From positions 1 to 64,000 of the forward strand of contig NZ_QWEL01000006.1 of the NCBI RefSeq assembly GCF_009935865.1: DNA of 64,000 nucleotides, given 5' to 3'. The position numbers were made by a program, and so were the translations under genes. The notes beneath the pieces were generated by a model. That model saw only the letters and a program-made list of their open reading frames with translations, searched no databases and was not told the origin of the DNA. This document shows, piece after piece, positions 43,961 through 53,323 of this stretch. Source of the DNA: Odoribacter sp. Z80. GTDB lineage: Bacteria > Bacteroidota > Bacteroidia > Bacteroidales > Marinifilaceae. Within the stretch, counting starts at the first letter, position 1. Each line of letters opens with the position of its first letter.

Positions 43961-45445
43961 TTAAAATCGTACTCCCAGGGTGATTTTACCTTCGTGATTG
44001 GCGTATTTGTTTTTGACCGGTTCTGCTATCACATCATATAAAGGGTCTTCCGGGTCTTTATAATTGTAGAAATAAGTCGTATTTTCGGCAAATTTGTAAA
44101 TGTAGGCGGCATCGCAATAAAATTGCCCGAAGTTGAGTCCGAATCCACCGGACACTGCTTGTATTTTACCGGTGGATGTATGGCGGTAAGGAGACGCCCA
44201 ATATGCATAACCGGCTCTGAGGCTTAATACGCTGTTGGTGCGGTATTCCGCACCGAACCTCAGATTGTGCGTATTTTTCAATTCGGAATGTAACAAGTTG
44301 TTCGCACCGTTGCCGTCCGGTTCATAAAAGTCGTATCCTTCTTCTCCGTTGCTGTATTTGGCCGAGTGGTAATTATTGAATTCGTAGTCGAGGCTGATAA
44401 TGGCTTTTTGCATTAAAACGGTTGCCAGGCTGAACATGGCTTTCCAGGGCGTTTGCATATCATAATTGTAGCGGTAAGGTCCGGCAAAGCTTTCATAGGT
44501 ATCATAGCCTTCCTCATCCGCCTCGAAGAAAATATTGCGCATATTTTCTTCGTAGTCGTCTGTCAAAGAAAAGTAAGTGGGAGTATGAATGGCCGCCCCG
44601 ATACGTATTTCCGGCAAAGGTCGGTAAATCAGGCCTACTTTGAAATTGGTGCCTACGCCTTCTGTTTTTAAATATTGGTTGAAATTGTATTGGTCTATAC
44701 CGTAGAAGTTTGTCTGGTCTCCTTTTCCCGTATATACGGAACGGTATTTGTAGCGGATGGTTTGGATGCCGATACCTAATCCCAGATATAGTTTGTCTTT
44801 ATAATTGGTGCCGAAAGTAAAATCATATTCCCCCTGATATCCTTCTTCTTTGATCAGCATATGTTGACTTACTTCTTCCGCCGGCCATAAAGTCGGTTCA
44901 TATTGGTTCAGTTCCTGGTTCCATTCTAAAAGTCCGACATTGTATGCCATGAGCGAGCGGTCTGGAATTTCTTCGTTGTAGGAGAGGGCCAGGTTTGCTT
45001 CATTGGCCCATACCAAGGGATAGTTGGTTGGAGAGTGGTAGACAAATTGATTGGTTTTTTGATTGAAATTATTCAGGTTTGTGTAGTTGATGCCGAAGTT
45101 GAATCCTTTCCAATCAAACGCTTGATTGTAGAAAGCGGCAACACCTCCCAGCGAAGCCAGTTGCAAAGAGGCTTTCCGGACGGAGCGACTGTCCGAAGAG
45201 GTATTCGCAATGTTCAGATAAGGAGTGATGCTTACTTCTGATTTACGGAATACTCCTATTCCTGCCGGGTTGGCGTGAAATGCGGACATGTCGCCGCCCA
45301 ATGCGCCAAAGGCACCTCCCATGGCCGATGTCCTGGCTGAACCTGTATTGGTTGTTATGGCGTATCTCACCATATCATTTACGGTCTGAGAGAATGAATT
45401 TACTCCCATTATGAGCAATATTGAAAGAATATTCAACTTTTTCAT
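43961..45445 (-). CDS. OmpP1/FadL-family outer-membrane transporter
   Basis: 494 aa. A signal peptide (KKLNILSILLIMGVNSFSQ) precedes the typical FadL N-terminus (TNTGSARTSAMGGAFGALGGDMSAFHANPAG), where the plug segment lies, followed by an aromatic-rich beta-barrel of about 14 strands ending GKITLGVRF. FadL proteins move hydrophobic molecules across the outer membrane. It begins 22 nt after a lipoprotein gene in the same direction, forming a two-gene operon. The substrate is not predictable. Confidence 0.86.
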   Translation of the reverse strand: MKKLNILSILLIMGVNSFSQTVNDMVRYAITTNTGSARTSAMGGAFGALGGDMSAFHANPAGIGVFRKSEVSITPYLNIANTSSDSRSVRKASLQLASLGGVAAFYNQAFDWKGFNFGINYTNLNNFNQKTNQFVYHSPTNYPLVWANEANLALSYNEEIPDRSLMAYNVGLLEWNQELNQYEPTLWPAEEVSQHMLIKEEGYQGEYDFTFGTNYKDKLYLGLGIGIQTIRYKYRSVYTGKGDQTNFYGIDQYNFNQYLKTEGVGTNFKVGLIYRPLPEIRIGAAIHTPTYFSLTDDYEENMRNIFFEADEEGYDTYESFAGPYRYNYDMQTPWKAMFSLATVLMQKAIISLDYEFNNYHSAKYSNGEEGYDFYEPDGNGANNLLHSELKNTHNLRFGAEYRTNSVLSLRAGYAYWASPYRHTSTGKIQAVSGGFGLNFGQFYCDAAYIYKFAENTTYFYNYKDPEDPLYDVIAEPVKNKYANHEGKITLGVRF

Positions 45446-45467
45446 GCATCAATCGTTTTTAGTTTCC

Positions 45468-47006
45468 TTATCGTCTGGGGCCTCCGCCGTTGCGTACCGT
45501 GGTCGGGCGTACTGTTCCGCTGCTGCGGGCGGCAGAACCGTTGTTAAAGTTGCTGCGGCTACCGGTAGAATATCGTGTTGAACTGTTGTTATTGTAAGTC
45601 GGGCGGTAGGTATTTTGTGGCCGGCTGTATGTTTTTACGTTACTGTTACCCGGCCGGCTGTAATTCTGGCTGTTGGGTCTGGATAAAGTGCCGGGGCGGG
45701 CAGCCGGCCGTGTTGTTGGCCGTGTGATGGTGCTGCCTGGTCGTGTGATGGTGCTGCCTGGTCGTGTGATGGTGCTGCCTGGCCGGGTTGTTGTTCCCGG
45801 CCGGGTATATGATCCTGTTGTTCCGGGTTTTGGCGTTGTTGGTCGGACCGTAGTTCCTGGTCTGGAGGTATTGGGCCGTACAGGTGTTGTAGGCCGGGTG
45901 TTGTTTCCGGGACGTAAGGTGGGTTGTGCCGAAATACCGCCGGGCCTTACCGGGTTATTCCCGGATTGTACTCCACTGGGACGCGGACGCATAGTGCCGG
46001 GGTGTTGAAAGCCGTTTCCGGGACGTACATTGCTTCCTGTGTTCGGCCGTGTTGTAGAAGGCCGTGTACCGCTTACTCCCGGACGGAAAGAAGAACCGGG
46101 ACGTGTTCCTGAAATGTGGTTGCCAACCCCTGGTCGGACAGGAGAGTTGGGGCGTTGCGGTTTGTTGGGGCGATGTCCTCCGCCCCAGTGTCCTCCGTTC
46201 CAATGTGGATAATACCAGTATGGGTAATGCCAATAGGGACGGTGCCAATACGGAGGATACCAACTTCCGTACCAGTTGTTATACCAGGGGGAGTACCAGC
46301 CGAAATGAAAGTTCCATCCGGGATTGTACCATCCGATGTTGAGTCCCAGATGCCAGCCGCTATTGAAAGCCCACCTGTCGTAGCTCGGATTGTTCCATAT
46401 CACTGTCCAGATGTATTTGGGATAGGTTCCGAACAGCAGGGAAGAATAAAGGTCTATATTTGTATAGCTGGGAAACCACCAATAACGGCCATTTGCGGTG
46501 TATACATTCCAATCCGGATCAAAGGAAAGATTCAAAGCAATATTTTCTCCGTTGGCAATGTACCCGAAGCCCTCAGGGTATTGGTTGATAATGTGTTGAA
46601 TTTCATTTAAATCTCCTTGGTTACCCTTGTAGCCTCCCACCCAATAACCGGTACTTTCATAAGCGGAATCATCCTGGCTGTCGCTGATTGTCTGGAATTG
46701 TTGGTTTACATAGGCTGACGTATTCACATTCTCCCGCACATTGGTTTGGTTTTTGGAACTGGAAAAATTTGCCGGGGGAATGCTGCTTCCTTTATAGGCG
46801 GAATGTTCTTCCGTCGGGATGTTCCGGTTTGTGGGAGGATTTTCTGAAAAATTTTGTCCGGTTATATTCTCTACTTCTTGAACAACCAGGGCTTTTTTAC
46901 CCGGGACGAAATAAATATCGTCTTCTATGGTCGTACTGAGGGATTTACCGGTGGAGCAGGATGAGGCCATAAGGGCTGATGCTGCTATGTATAATAAAGA
47001 TTTCAT
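45468..47006 (-). CDS. lipoprotein with Trp/Tyr/Gly-rich and Arg-Pro-Gly repeat regions
   Basis: 512 aa. Signal peptide with lipobox ASSC (Cys at 17), a Tyr/Trp/Asn-rich middle (YNNWYGSWYPPYWHRPYWHY and similar, about 165-290), then a C-terminal half full of Arg-Pro-Gly-Thr-type repeats, including three copies of a 21-bp unit encoding TRPGSTI. Such low-complexity surface lipoproteins occur in Bacteroidota, but I recognise no function. It is the first gene of an operon with the FadL-like barrel. Confidence 0.8.
   Translation of the reverse strand: MKSLLYIAASALMASSCSTGKSLSTTIEDDIYFVPGKKALVVQEVENITGQNFSENPPTNRNIPTEEHSAYKGSSIPPANFSSSKNQTNVRENVNTSAYVNQQFQTISDSQDDSAYESTGYWVGGYKGNQGDLNEIQHIINQYPEGFGYIANGENIALNLSFDPDWNVYTANGRYWWFPSYTNIDLYSSLLFGTYPKYIWTVIWNNPSYDRWAFNSGWHLGLNIGWYNPGWNFHFGWYSPWYNNWYGSWYPPYWHRPYWHYPYWYYPHWNGGHWGGGHRPNKPQRPNSPVRPGVGNHISGTRPGSSFRPGVSGTRPSTTRPNTGSNVRPGNGFQHPGTMRPRPSGVQSGNNPVRPGGISAQPTLRPGNNTRPTTPVRPNTSRPGTTVRPTTPKPGTTGSYTRPGTTTRPGSTITRPGSTITRPGSTITRPTTRPAARPGTLSRPNSQNYSRPGNSNVKTYSRPQNTYRPTYNNNSSTRYSTGSRSNFNNGSAARSSGTVRPTTVRNGGGPRR
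45721..45783 (-). repeat. three 21-bp tandem repeats in the lipoprotein gene
   Basis: The 21-bp unit occurs at 45721-45741, 45742-45762 and 45763-45783, differing only in the last bases of the third copy. In frame it encodes TRPGSTI on the minus strand. Copy-number change would alter the repeat length without breaking the frame. Confidence 0.9.
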
Positions 47007-47091
47007 GAGTTTATATATATTTTTTATTTAACCTATCAAAAACTATACCATCCGATGATGGAATGTTTTTTACAAGGTGTTAATATTTTCA

Positions 47092-47099
47092 CAAATTTA
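47092..47099 (-). promoter_or_regulatory. candidate -7 element for the lipoprotein operon
   Basis: TAAATTTG on the minus strand matches TAnnTTTG. It lies 86 nt upstream of the lipoprotein start, leaving a long AT-rich leader with a small CCATC/GATGG hairpin (47048-47060). Confidence 0.4.
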
Positions 47100-47204
47100 C
47101 CCTTCCTTCCGATGGTTTTTGTCGCTTTTCCGGATAAGGGGAAGAGATATGCTTCTCTGGAATAAAAATAGTGAAATTCGGTCACATCTACTATTTTTTT
47201 TCTT

Positions 47205-47212
47205 TAAATTTG
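47205..47212 (+). promoter_or_regulatory. -7 element of proS
   Basis: TAAATTTG matches TAnnTTTG, 26 nt before the ATG at 47239. It lies inside the longer open frame from 47077 and so argues against that start. Confidence 0.5.
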
Positions 47213-47238
47213 CTCCCGTTTTATCAAAAAATAAGAAG

Positions 47239-48714
47239 ATGGGTAAGTTTTTAACATCAAGAAGCGAAGATTATTCACAATGGTATAATGAGTTAGTGGT
47301 AAAAGCCGGATTGGCGGAACAGTCAGCCGTTCGGGGGTGTATGGTGATAAAACCATATGGTTATGCAATCTGGGAAAAAATCCAGCGTCAATTGGATGAT
47401 ATGTTTAAGGAAACGGGTCATGTCAATGCTTATTTTCCTTTATTGATTCCCAAATCTTTTTTTTCCAAAGAAGCTGATCATGTAGAAGGTTTTGCTAAAG
47501 AGTGTGCCGTTGTGACTCATTATCGTTTGAAAAATGACCCGAATGGCGGAGGGGTGGTTGTGGACCCTGCGGCCAGGTTGGAGGAAGAATACATTATCCG
47601 TCCTACTTCTGAAACGATTATTTGGAATACTTATAAAAATTGGATACAGTCTTACCGGGATTTGCCTGTTTTGTGCAATCAATGGGCGAATGTGATGCGC
47701 TGGGAAATGCGTACCCGTATGTTTTTACGTACGGCGGAATTTTTATGGCAGGAGGGCCATACGGCTCATGCAACGAGGGAAGAGGCCTTGGCCGAAGCGA
47801 ATAAGATGGTGCGGGTATATGCAGATTTTGCCAATAAATGGATGGCAGTGCCTGTTATAATGGGTAGCAAAAGTGAGAGTGAGCGGTTTGCGGGTGCATT
47901 GGAGACTTTTACTATTGAAGCATTGATGCAGGACGGCAAGGCTTTGCAGGCGGGAACTTCCCATTTCCTGGGACAGAATTTCGCGAAGGCGTTTGATGTT
48001 CAGTTTACCAATCAGGAAGGAAAGCTGGATTATGTATGGGCAACTTCCTGGGGGGTGTCTACCCGTTTGATGGGAGCACTGATTATGGCTCATTCGGACG
48101 ATAATGGTCTGGTGTTGCCTCCGAAGCTGGCTCCTTTGCAGGTTGTCATTGTACCTATTTACAAGGGTGTTGAGGGATTACAGAAAATCAGCGCGAAAGT
48201 AGAGGGGGTAATAGAAAAACTGAAGGCTAAGGGAATTTCTGTAAAATATGATGACCGGGATACCCAGAAACCGGGATGGAAATTTGCCGATTATGAACTG
48301 AGGGGAGTACCTGTGCGTTTGGCAATAGGTGAGCGGGATTTGGCGAATGGTACGATTGAGGTGGCCCGGCGGGACACTTTGACCAAGGAAACTCTGCCTT
48401 TGGAGGGAATAGAGGAATATGTAGAGAAATTGCTGGAGGAGATCCAGGAAAATATTTATCAAAAAGCTCTTTGTTTCAGAGATAGTAAGATTACGAAAGT
48501 GGATTCCTATGAGGAGTTTAAAGAGTTGTTGGAAACTAAAGGAGGATTTTTCCTGTGTCATTGGGACGGCACGGCTGAAACGGAAGAACGGATCAAGGCT
48601 GAAACGAAGGCTACCATTCGTTGTATTCCTTTTGACAGTCCGGATGAGGAAGGGAAAGATATGGTGAGCGGTAAACCTTCCCATAGGCGGGTGCTGATAG
48701 CGAAGGCCTATTAA
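47239..48714 (+). CDS. proS: prolyl-tRNA synthetase, archaeal/eukaryal type
   Basis: 491-aa class II synthetase. The N-terminus [45 protein letters not shown], the motif 2 region [25 protein letters not shown] and the C-terminal zinc-type domain mark the short ProRS type without the bacterial editing insertion. This type is widespread in Bacteroidota. A separate Cys-tRNA(Pro) deacylase gene (ybaK) lies 6 kb downstream, consistent with editing in trans. Start at 47239 is chosen over 47077. Confidence 0.95.
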   Translation: MGKFLTSRSEDYSQWYNELVVKAGLAEQSAVRGCMVIKPYGYAIWEKIQRQLDDMFKETGHVNAYFPLLIPKSFFSKEADHVEGFAKECAVVTHYRLKNDPNGGGVVVDPAARLEEEYIIRPTSETIIWNTYKNWIQSYRDLPVLCNQWANVMRWEMRTRMFLRTAEFLWQEGHTAHATREEALAEANKMVRVYADFANKWMAVPVIMGSKSESERFAGALETFTIEALMQDGKALQAGTSHFLGQNFAKAFDVQFTNQEGKLDYVWATSWGVSTRLMGALIMAHSDDNGLVLPPKLAPLQVVIVPIYKGVEGLQKISAKVEGVIEKLKAKGISVKYDDRDTQKPGWKFADYELRGVPVRLAIGERDLANGTIEVARRDTLTKETLPLEGIEEYVEKLLEEIQENIYQKALCFRDSKITKVDSYEEFKELLETKGGFFLCHWDGTAETEERIKAETKATIRCIPFDSPDEEGKDMVSGKPSHRRVLIAKAY

Positions 48715-48729
48715 TGAATGATGTTTGGT

Positions 48730-49950
48730 ATGAATGTCACGGAGCGTTTTTTAAGTTACGTCAAGTTTGGCACCCAATCTGACCCGCATGCGGGGGTGAC
48801 TCCCAGCACGCGGGGGCAACTGGAATTTGCAGAAGTTTTGTGCCATGAGATGAAAGCGATGGGGTTGCAGGAGGTGAGTGTGGATAAATATGGCTATGTG
48901 ATGGGATTTCTTCCTTCGAATGTGGACAGAGAGACTCCGGCGGTGGGTTTTATTGCCCATTTGGATACGAGTCCTGAGATGGAGGGAGAATTTGTAAATC
49001 CTCAGATTGTCACGAATTATAGTGGGAATGATATTGTTCTGAACAAGGAGAAGGGAATTGCCATTACGACGGATGACTTTCCGGAATTGGGAAATTATAT
49101 CGGGCAGACTTTGATTACGACGGATGGCAATAGTTTGTTGGGGGCGGATGATAAAGCCGGGATTGCTGAGATACTGACAGCGATGGAATACCTGATTGAA
49201 AATCCGGAAATAAAACATGGAAAAATCTGTGTTTGCTTTACGCCGGATGAAGAGATAGGCAAGGGGGCCGATCATTTTGATGTGAAAAAGTTTGGGGCTA
49301 AGTTTGCTTATACGCTGGATGGTGGAGAAATCGGGGAACTGGAATTTGAAAATTTTAATGCTGCTTATGCTAAGGTCGTTTTTAAAGGACGGAATTTTCA
49401 TCCCGGTTATGCAAAGAATAAAATGGTCAATTCCATTGCTGTGGCGAACGAATTTCTTTTGAGTCTGCCTCGTAAGGAAGTGCCGGAAAATACTTCCGGG
49501 TATGAAGGTTTTTTTCATGTTTATTCTATTAAAGGAGATGTGGAGACAACCGAGGTGGAAATTCTGATTCGGGATTTTGACCGGGACAGGCTGGAGTGGA
49601 GAAAGAACACCATAGAAAACGGAGTGAGGGAATTTTCCCGCCGTTTCGGTCTGATCATTGACCTGGAAATGAAAGACCAGTATAGCAATATGCGGGAGAA
49701 GATAGAGCCCGTGTATTATATTGTTGACATTGCCAAGCAGGCAATGCAAGAGGTGGGTGTGAAGCCTCAGATTGTTCCGGTGCGCGGGGGTACAGACGGG
49801 GCAAGGCTTTCATTTATGGGATTACCTACTCCTAATTTGTTTACCGGCGGACATAATTTTCATGGACGGTATGAATATATTCCCGTGCTTTCTATGGAAA
49901 AGGCGGTGCAGATGATTGTCCGTATTGTGGAATTGTGTACTAAAATCTGA
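48730..49950 (+). CDS. pepT: peptidase T (tripeptidase)
   Basis: 406-aa M20 dizinc peptidase that cleaves the N-terminal residue of tripeptides. Motifs AHLDTSPEM, GADDKAGIAEI, DEEIGKGADHFD, GRNFHPGYAKNKMVNSI and GGTDGARLSFMGLPTPNLFTGGHNFHG are intact. The frame starts at 48718 with ATGATG, but ATG at 48730 matches the usual N-terminus (MNVTERFLSYVKFGTQSD). It follows proS after 15 nt. Confidence 0.92.
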   Translation: MNVTERFLSYVKFGTQSDPHAGVTPSTRGQLEFAEVLCHEMKAMGLQEVSVDKYGYVMGFLPSNVDRETPAVGFIAHLDTSPEMEGEFVNPQIVTNYSGNDIVLNKEKGIAITTDDFPELGNYIGQTLITTDGNSLLGADDKAGIAEILTAMEYLIENPEIKHGKICVCFTPDEEIGKGADHFDVKKFGAKFAYTLDGGEIGELEFENFNAAYAKVVFKGRNFHPGYAKNKMVNSIAVANEFLLSLPRKEVPENTSGYEGFFHVYSIKGDVETTEVEILIRDFDRDRLEWRKNTIENGVREFSRRFGLIIDLEMKDQYSNMREKIEPVYYIVDIAKQAMQEVGVKPQIVPVRGGTDGARLSFMGLPTPNLFTGGHNFHGRYEYIPVLSMEKAVQMIVRIVELCTKI

Positions 49951-50058
49951 ATTTTTTTGTCATATTTCTAACTTTTATCCGGAGAGACCGTATATAAGGA
50001 AAAATGGTCCGGATAATCGGATGTTTTTTCATATTATGGATATAAAATAAAGTTGGTT

Positions 50059-50223
50059 ATGAAAAAGTACATTTGCACGGTATGTGATTACGTTTATGAT
50101 CCTGCTCTGGGGGATCCTGACAGTGGTATAGAGCCGGGAACTGCTTTTGAGGATTTGCCGGATGATTGGGTTTGCCCACTTTGCGGAGTCGGGAAAGATG
50201 AATTTGAACCGGTGCAGGAATAA
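50059..50223 (+). CDS. rubredoxin
   Basis: 54-aa iron protein. Two CxxC pairs are present (CTVC at 6-9 and CPLC near 39-42), with the usual [14 protein letters not shown] and [10 protein letters not shown] segments. Rubredoxin carries electrons in oxygen- and peroxide-reducing pathways of anaerobes. The gene is too short to appear as a long open frame and stands alone between pepT and the small-RNA candidate. Confidence 0.97.
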   Translation: MKKYICTVCDYVYDPALGDPDSGIEPGTAFEDLPDDWVCPLCGVGKDEFEPVQE

Positions 50224-50249
50224 GGTAAATAAAAAAAATTTACTTTTTT

Positions 50250-50281
50250 GTTGCGTATTTAAAAATAAAATCATTACTTTG
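50250..50281 (+). promoter_or_regulatory. promoter of the candidate small RNA
   Basis: GTTG at 50250-50253, 21 nt, then TACTTTG at 50275-50281 (a one-base-short variant of TAnnTTTG). It lies directly ahead of a sequence of about 90 nt that ends in a terminator, with no long reading frame between. Confidence 0.5.
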
Positions 50282-50287
50282 CAAATA

Positions 50288-50378
50288 GAATAAAAATTCT
50301 GGGGTCGGCAATACCCTTTTATTTAGCTCCATGACAGTGGACTGATATGTAAGGATTCCTGTAAGGAATCCTTTTTTT
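50288..50378 (+). ncRNA. candidate small RNA upstream of pstS
   Basis: Bounded by the promoter at 50250-50281 and the terminator at 50351-50378. The 5' part can fold with ATAAAA (50290-50295) against TTTTAT (50317-50322) and GGGT (50302-50305) against ACCC (50313-50316), around a CGGCAAT loop. No ORF of note. It may be a free small RNA or an attenuated leader for the pst operon, which has its own promoter further on. I cannot match it to a known family. Confidence 0.45.
50351..50378 (+). terminator. terminator of the candidate small RNA
   Basis: AAGGATTCC / GGAATCCTT stem of nine pairs with a five-base loop, followed by seven T. Confidence 0.85.
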
Positions 50379-50424
50379 GTGTAAAAATAAGTAGAAAAAC
50401 TTACGGAAATAAGGGAAAAGAAGT

Positions 50425-50455
50425 ATTGTTATTTAACAGAATATGAATAGCTTTG
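50425..50455 (+). promoter_or_regulatory. promoter of pstS
   Basis: ATTG at 50425-50428, 19 nt, then TAGCTTTG at 50448-50455, a perfect -7 match. Leader to pstS is about 35 nt. Any phosphate-responsive operator is not obvious. Confidence 0.65.
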
Positions 50456-50497
50456 CATATTTGTTGGGGGATTAGTTTGACTTGAAATTGAAAGAAC

Positions 50498-51508
50498 ATG
50501 TATAATATACGTATTGTTTGTGTGTTTTTTTTCTGTATGGGTGTATGGACGGGGGGAGCAAAGAGGTGTTATGCCCAGGAAAAAAATCAGGTTTTGGCAG
50601 AACGGCAGAGATATAGGCAGGAATTGCGTCATGAGTTGAAGGGGGAGATTCAGTTGTCCGGAGCTTTTGCATTGTATCCGATGGCTGTGAAATGGGCTGA
50701 GGAGTTTCGGAAAATACATCCTAAAGTGCGTATTGATATTTCGGCCGGAGGTGCCGGAAAGGGGATTACGGATGCATTGGCTAAAGTTGTGGATTTGGGG
50801 ATGGTGTCCAGGGATATTTATCCTCAGGAGATAGCTAAAGGGGCTTTTCCTATAGCGGTGGTAAAAGATGCGGTAGTTCCGACTATCAATTCTGAGAATC
50901 CCTTGATTCAGCAGATTTTGGCCATCGGTTTAAAACGGGAGGTTGCGCAGGATTTATGGCTTCATACGACAGCAAAGACCTGGGGAGATGTATTGGGAAC
51001 GGAGAGTACGATACCGGTGCATGTATATACCCGTTCTGACGCTTGCGGAGCTGCCGAGACTTTTGCTGCCTGGTTGGAGGCTCAGCAGGAAGATTTGGAA
51101 GGGACTGCCGTTTTCGGAGATCCCGGAGTCACTTCTGTCGTCCAGCGGGATAAGATAGGAATCGGTTTTAATAATATTGCCTATGCTTATGACATAAATA
51201 CCAAGAAACCTTATCGTCATATAACGGTTTGTCCTCTGGACCTGAATGGAAACGGACGGATAGACCCGGAAGAGGATTTTTATGAAACAAGTACGCAGTT
51301 GAATGCAGCGATTGCCGAGGGAAAATATCCCAGTCCTCCGGCCCGGAATTTGTTTTTGGTAGCAAACGGTATTCCAGAAAAACCGGAAGTGCTGGCTTTC
51401 CTTGAATTTATTCTGACAGACGGACAACAATATGCTTCGGAGGTAGGGTATATCAGTCTTTCAACTGAGCTTTTAGAAGAGGAATTACTGAAATTGCAGT
51501 CAAAATGA
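50498..51508 (+). CDS. pstS: phosphate ABC transporter substrate-binding protein
   Basis: 336 aa with an N-terminal signal peptide and no lipobox. The PBP fold core LSGAFALYPMAVKWAEEFRKIHPKVRIDISAGGAGKGI and the later SDACGAAETFAAWL are phosphate-binding-family segments. A DLNGNGRIDPEE loop (248-259) matches the EF-hand calcium pattern D-x-N-x-N-G-x-I-D-x-x-E. It is the first gene of the pst operon and its stop overlaps the pstC ATG. Confidence 0.88.
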   Translation: MYNIRIVCVFFFCMGVWTGGAKRCYAQEKNQVLAERQRYRQELRHELKGEIQLSGAFALYPMAVKWAEEFRKIHPKVRIDISAGGAGKGITDALAKVVDLGMVSRDIYPQEIAKGAFPIAVVKDAVVPTINSENPLIQQILAIGLKREVAQDLWLHTTAKTWGDVLGTESTIPVHVYTRSDACGAAETFAAWLEAQQEDLEGTAVFGDPGVTSVVQRDKIGIGFNNIAYAYDINTKKPYRHITVCPLDLNGNGRIDPEEDFYETSTQLNAAIAEGKYPSPPARNLFLVANGIPEKPEVLAFLEFILTDGQQYASEVGYISLSTELLEEELLKLQSK

Positions 51509-52434
51509 ATTCAGAACAAGCAGGTCAAATCATCCGGTTTACTTCGAAGTTCCGGCTTATGAAGGATAAGATGGCAGGTTCTGTCATGCTTACTTTTACC
51601 ATGGTATCGGTTTTGTTGGTGGTACTGATAGGTATCGGCTTATTGATAAAATCGATGCCTATTTTGCATGAGAAGTCGTTGTGGGAGTTGCTTTGTACGT
51701 CGAAATGGAAACCCATGCGGGGTGATTTCGGCTTTTTGCCCTTTGTGATGGGGACGCTTTGGGTGACAGCGATTGCTGTACTTTGGACTTTGCCTGTGGC
51801 TTTGTTTACAGCTATTTTCTTAACTGAGAATTCGAAGGCTTGGGTGAAGAAAGTGGTTTTTCCTGCTTTGGATATATTGGCCGGCCTTCCTTCGGTGGTT
51901 TATGGCGTTTGGGGGATTTTAGTGATAGTTCCCTGGATTTCCGATACTTTGGCACCTCATTTTGTAGAATATTCTACGGGGTACTCAACTTTGGCTGCGG
52001 GGATTGTGTTGGGAATTATGGTATTGCCTTTGCTGATCAGTTTGTTTGTGGAGTTATTTTCGTCAGTGCCCCGGGAATACCGGGAAGCTTCGCTTTCTTT
52101 GGGGGCTACCCGCTGGCAAACGACGAAGTATGTGTTGTTGAAAAAGACTTTTCCGGGAATAATTGCTTCCGTGACGTTGGCAATATCAAGGGCTATGGGG
52201 GAGACCATTGCAGTGTTGATGGTGTGTGGAAATATTGTGCAGTTGCCCTCATCGCTGTTTGACGGCTGTTATCCGTTGCCGGCTTTGATTGCCAATAACT
52301 ATGGAGAAATGTTGTCTTTGCCGTTGTATGAATCGGCCCTGATGCTGGCGGCTTTGATTCTTTTCTGTGTTGTGTTTGTGTTTAATATTATGTCCCGTTT
52401 GATTCTGAGAAAACTGGAACAGAAATTGGTTTGA
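51505..52434 (+). CDS. pstC: phosphate ABC transporter permease PstC
   Basis: 309-aa inner-membrane permease with six predicted membrane segments and the binding-protein-dependent transport motif (EASLSLGATRWQTTKYVLL). ATG overlaps the pstS stop (ATGA). It forms the channel with PstA. Confidence 0.9.
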   Translation: MNSEQAGQIIRFTSKFRLMKDKMAGSVMLTFTMVSVLLVVLIGIGLLIKSMPILHEKSLWELLCTSKWKPMRGDFGFLPFVMGTLWVTAIAVLWTLPVALFTAIFLTENSKAWVKKVVFPALDILAGLPSVVYGVWGILVIVPWISDTLAPHFVEYSTGYSTLAAGIVLGIMVLPLLISLFVELFSSVPREYREASLSLGATRWQTTKYVLLKKTFPGIIASVTLAISRAMGETIAVLMVCGNIVQLPSSLFDGCYPLPALIANNYGEMLSLPLYESALMLAALILFCVVFVFNIMSRLILRKLEQKLV

Positions 52435-52452
52435 TTTTAGGAGATTGCTACT

Positions 52453-53298
52453 ATGAAGATAAAGTTTATAGAGGAAAAAGCCATGAAGGCAGTGATGTGG
52501 ATAACCACTTTACTGGTATTTCTGTTTGTCGGGAGTATTTTGTATACTATAGTCAGGAATGGCTGGAATGCAATGAGTTGGGATATGATTTCTTCTTTGC
52601 CCGGTGGCGGGTTTTATATTGGGAAAGAGGGTGGTTTGCTTAATGCTATAGTGGGTTCTTTGTATATCGTGGGGGCTTCTACCGTATTGGGGCTTGTTGT
52701 CAGCATTCCGGTTGTTTTTTATCTGAATGTTTATTTGAAGAAAAATTCAAAGCGGGGGGCTTTTGCCCGTTTGGCTTATGATGTCTTGTTCGGAATACCT
52801 TCCATTGTGTATGGGGCTTTTGCTTTTACCATAATGATTTATTTGGGATTAAAGACTTCTCTGGGTGGTGGTATTATCGTGATTACTTTGTTAATCATTC
52901 CTATTTTCATCCGTTCTATGGATGAAATAGCCCGTGAATTGCCGCAGGATATATTGAATGCTTCTTATTCTTTGGGAGCTACGCGCTATGAAACGATCAA
53001 AGTGGTGGTACGGCAGATTGCCCCCGGTATTGCAACTGCTACTTTGTTGTCTGTCGGGCGGGCTATCGGAGATGCGGCTGCGGTGTTGTTTACGGCCGGA
53101 TATACAGATAATATTCCGGTTTCTTTGGGGCAACCGGCGGCGACTTTGCCTTTGGCGGTATTTTTTCAATTGAGCAGCCCTATTCCGGCAGTTCAGGAAC
53201 GGGCTTATGCGGCAGCCCTGATTTTAACTTTTATTGTTTTGATTTTGAGTATACTGGGACGGATTATTACGAATCGTTTTTCCAGAAATAAGATATAA
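52453..53298 (+). CDS. pstA: phosphate ABC transporter permease PstA
   Basis: 281-aa permease with six membrane segments and the EAA-like loop NASYSLGATRYETIKVVVRQ. Gap of 18 nt after pstC. Confidence 0.9.
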   Translation: MKIKFIEEKAMKAVMWITTLLVFLFVGSILYTIVRNGWNAMSWDMISSLPGGGFYIGKEGGLLNAIVGSLYIVGASTVLGLVVSIPVVFYLNVYLKKNSKRGAFARLAYDVLFGIPSIVYGAFAFTIMIYLGLKTSLGGGIIVITLLIIPIFIRSMDEIARELPQDILNASYSLGATRYETIKVVVRQIAPGIATATLLSVGRAIGDAAAVLFTAGYTDNIPVSLGQPAATLPLAVFFQLSSPIPAVQERAYAAALILTFIVLILSILGRIITNRFSRNKI

Positions 53299-53323
53299 AT
53301 CCGGTTTAACCTGCCAAGTGTTG

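Noticed and set aside
45721-45783. CRISPR-like repeat array
   Set aside because: Units are contiguous without spacers and are in frame in a coding region.
48751-49749. Minus-strand frame of 332 aa inside pepT
   Set aside because: Antisense shadow; pepT has full M20 motifs and correct length.
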